Below the pieces are notes generated by a model. The model ran no database searches and was not told the origin of the DNA. It was given only the letters and a program-made list of their open reading frames with translations. Source: JBFGCA01 sp041567315 (GTDB taxonomy: Bacteria > Acidobacteriota > Thermoanaerobaculia > Multivoradales > JAHEKO01). Taken from it: 28,703 bases of DNA. The stretch covers positions 1-28,703 of the forward strand of contig JBFGCA010000059.1 of the NCBI GenBank assembly GCA_041567315.1, read 5' to 3'. Numbering within the stretch: position 1 is the stretch's first letter; every line of letters starts with the position of its first letter. Shown one piece after another: positions 23,615 through 28,703 of this stretch. The translations under genes and the position numbers were made by a program.

Positions 23615-25846
23615 ATGTCGCGTCTTTCTCCAGCCGCCGCCAGCTCGGACCGTTCATCGGAAAGCAGCGGGCGAACGTCGGTCGGCCGGGCGAGCGGCCG
23701 GCTCCTGGTGCTGGCCGCTGCCCTGGCCCTCGTGCCGGCCGTAACCCGGGCGCAGGGCCCGCCGGCCGGACGGCCGTCGGCGGATGGCGTCGCGGCGCCG
23801 CTCAGCGCCTACGACCTGGCGGCCCTGAACTACCTGGGCAGCATCGCCCTGTCGCCCGACGGCGGGCTGATCGCCTACCGCCTCGACGTCCCGAGGCGGA
23901 TCGGCAGTGACGAGGACGGCGCGCCGTTCTCGCAGCTCCACGTGGTCGACGCCGGCGGCCGTTCGCGGCCGTTCGTGGCCGGCGAGGTCGACGTGCGGGA
24001 CGTCGCCTGGCGGCCGGACGGCGGCGCCATCAGCTTTATCGCCAAGCGTGGCACCGACGAGAGCGACGGTCTCTACCTCATCCCCACCGACGGCGGCGAG
24101 GCGCGCCGTCTGCTGAGCCATCCGCAGGACGTCGTCGAGCACGCCTGGAGCCCGGACGGGAAGCGGATCGCCTTCCTGGCGCGGCCCGCCAAGCCGGAGC
24201 GCCGGGTGCTGCTCGAGGAGAGCGGCTTCACCCAGGAGGTGTTCGAAGAGGACTGGCTGCCCGTCCAGTTGTGGATGTTCCGGCCGTCCGCCTCCGAGGG
24301 GGGGACCGAGGAGCCGCCGCAGGTCTTCGAGCTCCCCGGCTCCGCATCGGCGCTGAGCTGGAGCCCGGCCGGCGACCGCCTGGCGGTGGCGCTGGCCCCG
24401 ACGCCGCTGGTCGACGACCGTTACATGCGCCGCACGATCCACCTGGTGGACCCCGACTCCGGGGGCGTGGTGGGCCGGGTCGAGCACCAGGCCAAGCTGG
24501 GCGAGACCGCCTGGAGCCCGGACGGCGCCTGGCTGGCCTTCGTCGCCGGCGCCGACCTCCACGATCCGCAGGAGGGGCGCCTGCTGATGGTGCCCGCGGG
24601 TGGCGGCGAGCCGGCGGTGCTGATCGGCGAGGAGTACGCGGGTCACGTGACGGCGATCGGGTGGCTCGACGCCGAGCGGCTGGTCTTCGTCGGCGAGGAG
24701 GGGCTGTGGGCCGGGCTCTTCGAGATCGACCGGCAAGGCGGCGAGCCGCGGCCGCTGCTGCCGCTCGAGGGCCCGGCCTGGTGGGAGCTGGAGGTGGCCG
24801 GCGCCACGCTGGCCCTGCGCGGCGAGACTCCGGAGCACCCGCCGGAGGCCTTCCTCTGGCGGCCGGCCGGCGGCGAGGCCCCGGTGCGGTTGACCGACAG
24901 CAACCCGTGGCTCGCCGAGCGCCGGCTGGCGCCGCAGGAGGCGGTCCGCTGGACGGCCCGCGACGGCCTGGCGCTCGAGGGCCTGCTGATCCGGCCGCTC
25001 GACGGGGTGCCAAACGGGGCGCTCGATGGGGCCGCCGGCATGCCGGCGCCGCTGGTCCTGATGGTCCACGGCGGGCCAGAGGCCCATTTCAGCAACGGGT
25101 GGCTGAGCCGCTACTCGCGGCCGGCCCAGGTGCTGGCCGGGCGCGGCATCGCCTCCTTCTTCCCCAACTACCGGGGCAGCACCGGGCGCGGGGTGGCGTT
25201 CTCCAAGCTGGGCCAGGGCGACGCCGCCGGTCCCGAGTTCGACGATCTGATCGACGCCGTCGACCACCTGGTGGCGGCCGGGATCGCCGATCGCTCGCGG
25301 GTCGGGATCACCGGCGGCTCCTACGGCGGCTACGCCACCGCCTGGGGTGCCACCCGCTTGAGCGAGCGCTTTGCCGCCGGGGTGATGTTCAACGGCGTCA
25401 GCGACAACGTCTCCAAGCTGGGGACCAGCGACATCCCGCACGAGCTGCACCTGGTCCACGCCCGGCGCTGGCCCTGGGAGGACTGGCAGTTCGCGCTCGA
25501 GCGCAGCCCGATCTACCACCTGGAGAAGGCGCGCACGCCGCTGCTGATCCTCCACGGCGAGAACGACACCCGGGTCTTCCCCGGCCAGTCGCTGGCCCTC
25601 TACCGCTACCTCAAGCTGCGCGGCCAGGCGCCGGTACGGCTGGTGCGCTACCCCGGCGAGAAGCACGGCAACCGCCGCGCCGCCTCGCGGCTCGACCTCA
25701 GCCTGCGGCTGGTCCGGTGGATGGAGCACTACCTGATCGGTCCCGGCGGCGAGCCGCCGCCCTGGGAGCTGGCCTACGAGGGCGTGATCCTCGAAGAGGA
25801 GGCGGCGCCGGCGGACCCCGCCCCGGGAAGCAGTGCGGGAAGCTGA
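23615..25846 (+). CDS. Secreted S9 family (prolyl oligopeptidase-type) serine peptidase
   Basis: A 743-residue peptidase. The N terminus has a basic region and hydrophobic core (about residues 30-46, LLVLAAALALVPAVTRAQ), indicating export. Residues about 65-450 form a beta-propeller with repeated WSPDG/WRPDG blades, followed by the alpha/beta-hydrolase domain. The catalytic triad is S569 in GGSYGGYAT, D651 in HGENDTRV and H684 in EKHGNRR; NYRGSTGRG is also typical. It likely cleaves peptides from imported or environmental protein; dipeptidyl versus acylaminoacyl specificity cannot be told. ATG at 23615; the long frame upstream of it overlaps the kinase gene and is rejected. The next gene begins close behind, suggesting an operon of secreted peptidases. 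Confidence 0.93.
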   Translation: MSRLSPAAASSDRSSESSGRTSVGRASGRLLVLAAALALVPAVTRAQGPPAGRPSADGVAAPLSAYDLAALNYLGSIALSPDGGLIAYRLDVPRRIGSDEDGAPFSQLHVVDAGGRSRPFVAGEVDVRDVAWRPDGGAISFIAKRGTDESDGLYLIPTDGGEARRLLSHPQDVVEHAWSPDGKRIAFLARPAKPERRVLLEESGFTQEVFEEDWLPVQLWMFRPSASEGGTEEPPQVFELPGSASALSWSPAGDRLAVALAPTPLVDDRYMRRTIHLVDPDSGGVVGRVEHQAKLGETAWSPDGAWLAFVAGADLHDPQEGRLLMVPAGGGEPAVLIGEEYAGHVTAIGWLDAERLVFVGEEGLWAGLFEIDRQGGEPRPLLPLEGPAWWELEVAGATLALRGETPEHPPEAFLWRPAGGEAPVRLTDSNPWLAERRLAPQEAVRWTARDGLALEGLLIRPLDGVPNGALDGAAGMPAPLVLMVHGGPEAHFSNGWLSRYSRPAQVLAGRGIASFFPNYRGSTGRGVAFSKLGQGDAAGPEFDDLIDAVDHLVAAGIADRSRVGITGGSYGGYATAWGATRLSERFAAGVMFNGVSDNVSKLGTSDIPHELHLVHARRWPWEDWQFALERSPIYHLEKARTPLLILHGENDTRVFPGQSLALYRYLKLRGQAPVRLVRYPGEKHGNRRAASRLDLSLRLVRWMEHYLIGPGGEPPPWELAYEGVILEEEAAPADPAPGSSAGS

Positions 25847-25925
25847 GCCGGACGTGGCGGCCAACCGGTCGCTGACGGGCGATCTGCGATCGGCCCCGCA
25901 ACCGCCCAGGTCACCTCGGGTGCGG

Positions 25926-28457
25926 ATGACGCCTCCGACGCTCGTGCTCTCGCTGATCGCGCTCGTCGCGACCGTGCTGGCGGCCCCCGCGGCCACCCGG
26001 GCCGCGCGCCGCGGCCCCGACCCGCTGGCGGCGCGGACCGCCGGGCTCGAGCGCCGCCCCGGCCTGCTCGACACCTACCTCGACCGCCGGCAGGGCAGGG
26101 TCTGGCTGGTGGCGCCGGCCGGCCAGGGCGAGCTGGGCCGCTATCTCTACGTCGAGGGTCTGCGCACCGGGCTGGGCTCCAACCCCGTGGGTCTCGACCG
26201 CGGGCAGCTCGGCCGCACCCGGCTGGTGGCGCTCCGGCGGCTCGGCGACCGGCTGCTCATCGAAGAGCTCAACCTCCGCTACCGGGCGCTCAGCGAGCGG
26301 GGCGAGGAGCGGCGGGCGGCGGCCGAGTCGTTCGCCACCGCGGTGCTGTGGGCCGGCAAGGTGGAGGCCGAGGGCCGCGACGGCGAGGCGCTGGTCGACC
26401 TCACCGGCTTCCTGGTGCGCGACGCCCACGACGTGGTGGGGACCCTCCGCGACACCGAACAGGGCGAGTACGAGCTCGATCCCGAGCGCAGCGCGCTCGA
26501 TCTCGACGGCTGCCCGGCCTTCCCCGACAACCTCGAGTTCGAGGCGCTGCTCACCTTCCACAGCGACGGGGTGGCCGCCGCCGAGGTGCACGCCACGTCG
26601 CCCAGCCCGCCGACCCTCACCCTCGTCCAACACCACTCGCTGGTCCGGCTGCCCGACGACGGCTACCGGCCGCGCCCCTTCGACCCGCGGGCCGGGGTGC
26701 TCCACGTCTGGTTCCACGACTACGCCGCGCCGCTCGACCAGCCGCTCGAGCGCCGCTGGATCGTGCGGCACCGGTTGCGGAAGACGGATCCCGGCGCCGA
26801 GCGCTCTCCGGTCGCGCGGCCGCTGGTCTACTACGTCGACCGCGGCATCCCCGAGCCGGTCCGCAGCGCCGTGGTGGAGGGGGCCTCCTGGTGGGCGGAG
26901 GCCTTCGAGGCCGCCGGCTTCGAGGACGCCTTCCGGGTCGAGCTGCTCCCCGAGGGCGCCCACCCGCTCGACGTGCGCTACAACGTCATCCAGTGGGTCC
27001 ACCGGGCGACCCGCGGCTGGTCCTACGGCGGGGGAGTGGTCGATCCGCGGACCGGCGAGCGGCTCAAGGGGCACATCAGCCTGGGATCGCTCAGGGTCCG
27101 CCAGGACCGGCTGCTCTTCGAGGGCCTGCTCGGAGCCGACGCCACCGGTAGCGGCGGCCCGGGCGATCCCCTGGAGCTGGCCCTGGCCCGCATCCGCCAG
27201 CTCTCGGCCCACGAGGTGGGGCACGCCCTCGGCTTCGCCCACAACTTCGCGGCCAGCACCTACGGCGGCCGCGCCTCGGTGATGGACTACCCGGCGCCGC
27301 TGGTGCGGCTCGGCGAAGACGGTGAGCTGGACCTCTCCGCCGCCTACGGCGTCGGGGTGGGGGAGTGGGACCGCCAGGCCGTCCGCTACGCCTACCGCGA
27401 GTACCCGCCCGGCACCGACGAGGCCGCGGCCCTCGCGGCCGTGGTCACCGACGGGCTGGCCCGCGGCCTGGTCTACCTGACCGACGACGACGCCCGCCCC
27501 GACGGCGCCGCCCAGCCCGTCGCCAGCCTGTGGGACAACGGCACCGACCCGGTCGCCCAGCTCGAGACCGAGCTGGCGGTCCGCCGCCGCGCCCTCGACC
27601 GCTTCGGCGCCGCCAACGTGGCACCCGGCCGGCCGCTGGCCCTCCTCGAGGAAGTCCTGGCCACGGTCTACCTGCGCCACCGCTACCAGCTCCGCGCCGC
27701 GGGCAAGACCCTCGGCGGCGTCGACTACCGCTACGCCCTGCGCGGCGACGGCCAGCCCCCGGCCCGGCCCCTCCCGGCCGCCGCCCAGCGCCGCGCCCTC
27801 GAGGTCCTCCTCACCACCCTCGAGCCCGCCGCCCTCGATCTCCCCGACGCGCTCCTGGGCGTCCTGCCGCCGCGCCCCGACGGCTTCCCGCCCAACCGCG
27901 AGCTGTTCGCCGGTCGCACGGGACCGCTTTTCGACCCCCTGGCCGCCGCCGCCACCGCCGCCCGCCTGACCATCGCCGAGCTCCTCCAGCCCGAGCGCGC
28001 CGCCCGCCTGGTCGACCAGCACCGCCGCGACCCCGACCTGCCGGGTCTGTCGGAGGTGCTCGACGCCCTCACGGCAGCGGCCTTCACCGACGCCACCGGC
28101 GAGCCCCCGCGCCTCGCGGCGATCCGTCACGCCGTCCAGGAAGTCCAGGTAAAGGGCCTGATCGACCTGGCCACTTCGGGTGCCACCGGCGCCGTCCGCT
28201 GGCGGGCCGACGCCCAACTCCGCACCCTGCACGCCCGGCTTCAAGAGGCGGCCCTCGCCGGCGACCCCACCGCCGCCGGTCTCGCCGACACCATCCGCCG
28301 CCATCTCGAGCGACAGTCCAGCGCCTCACCCGACCCCGCCCCGCCGCCGCCACCCCCGGGCGACCCCATCGGCTCGCTCGGCTCCCTCCCGGACCTCGGC
28401 GCCTGCTCGTTCGACTTCAGCGAGCCCCGGCAAGCCCGCCTCGACTCGCGCCGCTGA
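25926..28457 (+). CDS. Secreted zinc-dependent metalloprotease (DUF5117/DUF4953-like)
   Basis: An 843-residue predicted exported protease. Residues 1-25 (MTPPTLVLSLIALVATVLAAPA) form a signal peptide. The zinc motif HEVGHALGFAH provides H429, E430, H433 and H439, followed by a Met-turn candidate in SVMDYPAP, as in metzincins. Upstream, LDTYLDRRQGRVWLVAP and YYVDRGIPEPVRSAVVEGASWWAEAF fit the large HExxHxxGxxH family carrying DUF5117 and DUF4953 domains. The C-terminal tail is proline-rich and ends without an obvious sorting domain. I prefer the ATG at 25926 because it begins the signal peptide; a GTG at 25833 would overlap the S9 gene by 14 bp and add 31 non-signal-like residues. Confidence 0.88.
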   Translation: MTPPTLVLSLIALVATVLAAPAATRAARRGPDPLAARTAGLERRPGLLDTYLDRRQGRVWLVAPAGQGELGRYLYVEGLRTGLGSNPVGLDRGQLGRTRLVALRRLGDRLLIEELNLRYRALSERGEERRAAAESFATAVLWAGKVEAEGRDGEALVDLTGFLVRDAHDVVGTLRDTEQGEYELDPERSALDLDGCPAFPDNLEFEALLTFHSDGVAAAEVHATSPSPPTLTLVQHHSLVRLPDDGYRPRPFDPRAGVLHVWFHDYAAPLDQPLERRWIVRHRLRKTDPGAERSPVARPLVYYVDRGIPEPVRSAVVEGASWWAEAFEAAGFEDAFRVELLPEGAHPLDVRYNVIQWVHRATRGWSYGGGVVDPRTGERLKGHISLGSLRVRQDRLLFEGLLGADATGSGGPGDPLELALARIRQLSAHEVGHALGFAHNFAASTYGGRASVMDYPAPLVRLGEDGELDLSAAYGVGVGEWDRQAVRYAYREYPPGTDEAAALAAVVTDGLARGLVYLTDDDARPDGAAQPVASLWDNGTDPVAQLETELAVRRRALDRFGAANVAPGRPLALLEEVLATVYLRHRYQLRAAGKTLGGVDYRYALRGDGQPPARPLPAAAQRRALEVLLTTLEPAALDLPDALLGVLPPRPDGFPPNRELFAGRTGPLFDPLAAAATAARLTIAELLQPERAARLVDQHRRDPDLPGLSEVLDALTAAAFTDATGEPPRLAAIRHAVQEVQVKGLIDLATSGATGAVRWRADAQLRTLHARLQEAALAGDPTAAGLADTIRRHLERQSSASPDPAPPPPPPGDPIGSLGSLPDLGACSFDFSEPRQARLDSRR

Positions 28458-28651
28458 GAGATTCACCAGAAGACTGGGTAGGAAGAAGGCAGGAAGCCAG
28501 GTTGCCCCACGCGCGGGAGCCGGCGCCTCGGACCTCGGCAACCCGCCCCGGTCGGCTCCCACGCCAACCCTGCAACTGACCCGCGTCCCGGAGGCCGGTG
28601 GGCTGTCAAGATTGGCCGGACTCGACGGCCCCACGAAGTTCCGTGACCTGC

Positions 28652-28657
28652 TAGATT
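28652..28657 (+). promoter_or_regulatory. Candidate -10 box before the right-edge gene
   Basis: TAGATT preceded by TGC forms an extended -10, the same shape as the secA candidate at 639-647. Transcription would begin at about 28664, only 4 nt before the GTG at 28668. No -35 is clear. Confidence 0.25.
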
Positions 28658-28667
28658 CCGGGGTGAA

Positions 28668-28703
28668 GTGGCCCGCATCATTCGCCAGGTCGAGTACTTC
28701 TAC
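28668..28703 (+). CDS. Start of a gene cut by the right edge, possibly an ACT-domain protein
   Basis: Only 12 codons are visible, reading VARIIRQVEYFY from a GTG, with a G-rich GGGGTGA just upstream that could act as Shine-Dalgarno. A short N terminus of the form ARIIRQVEYFY is reminiscent of small ACT-domain proteins, but 12 residues cannot establish this. The 210 bp before it contain nothing else that I recognise. Confidence 0.35.
   Translation, partial: MARIIRQVEYFY

Noticed and set aside
25911..28304. Long minus-strand frame of about 797 residues opposite the metalloprotease
   Set aside because: It mirrors the codon-position GC bias of the real gene, is rich in Gly/Gln/Val, and has no recognisable domain.

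Overview
The window is about 28.7 kb of very GC-rich bacterial chromosome with dense genes and many GTG starts. No tRNA, rRNA, CRISPR array, insertion sequence or phage gene was recognised. The gene mix is an NtrY-type kinase, hutH-hutU, secreted S9 and HExxH peptidases, a YifB/ComM ATPase, LemA, and a radical SAM protein with a Cys-Sec tail. Together with the base composition this suggests an Acidobacteriota-like bacterium, possibly Thermoanaerobaculia. That placement is inference and was not tested.

Layout. At the left (1-3165, minus strand) are the N-terminal part of secA, an M23 envelope peptidase with a strong promoter, a YkgJ-type cysteine-cluster protein and a polytopic membrane protein. 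Positions 3400-9706 hold the most unusual block. Reading leftward on the minus strand it contains a CsoR-family repressor, a double AhpD-like protein, a B12-binding-like radical SAM protein, an ATP-grasp/GNAT fusion, and a fold-III PLP decarboxylase. A NifU-like scaffold and a DsrE-like protein run toward the decarboxylase on the plus strand and meet it tail to tail. A signal-peptide-bearing truncated globin diverges from the repressor. From 10430 to 16047 are comM, lemA, and a FIST sensor coupled to a PAS hybrid histidine kinase. From 16151 to 28457 on the plus strand are hutH and hutU (histidine to urocanate to imidazolonepropionate), a 1401-residue NtrY-like kinase overlapping hutU by 4 bp, a secreted S9 peptidase and a secreted HExxH metalloprotease. 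A fragment of one more gene is cut by the right edge.

Main discovery. The radical SAM gene appears to stop at a TGA (7246-7248), but reading that codon as selenocysteine continues the protein to a Cys-Sec-Ala-Glu-Pro tail and a second TGA at 7210-7212. Eleven nucleotides after the first UGA there is a stem-loop with a bulged U and a GG-containing apical loop. This closely matches the bacterial SECIS plan of E. coli fdhF. The protein is therefore very probably a selenoprotein of the CUAEP-tail radical SAM type. Its neighbours also carry paired or clustered cysteines: a CCEC tail on the ATP-grasp/GNAT fusion, CDQCC in the DsrE-like protein, and possibly CC near the N terminus of the NifU-like protein. 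The cluster looks like a redox, sulfur or metalloid-linked biosynthetic pathway whose product is unknown. The repressor at its head has a 21-bp inverted repeat sitting between its own -35 and -10 boxes, which suggests inducible control of all or part of the block.
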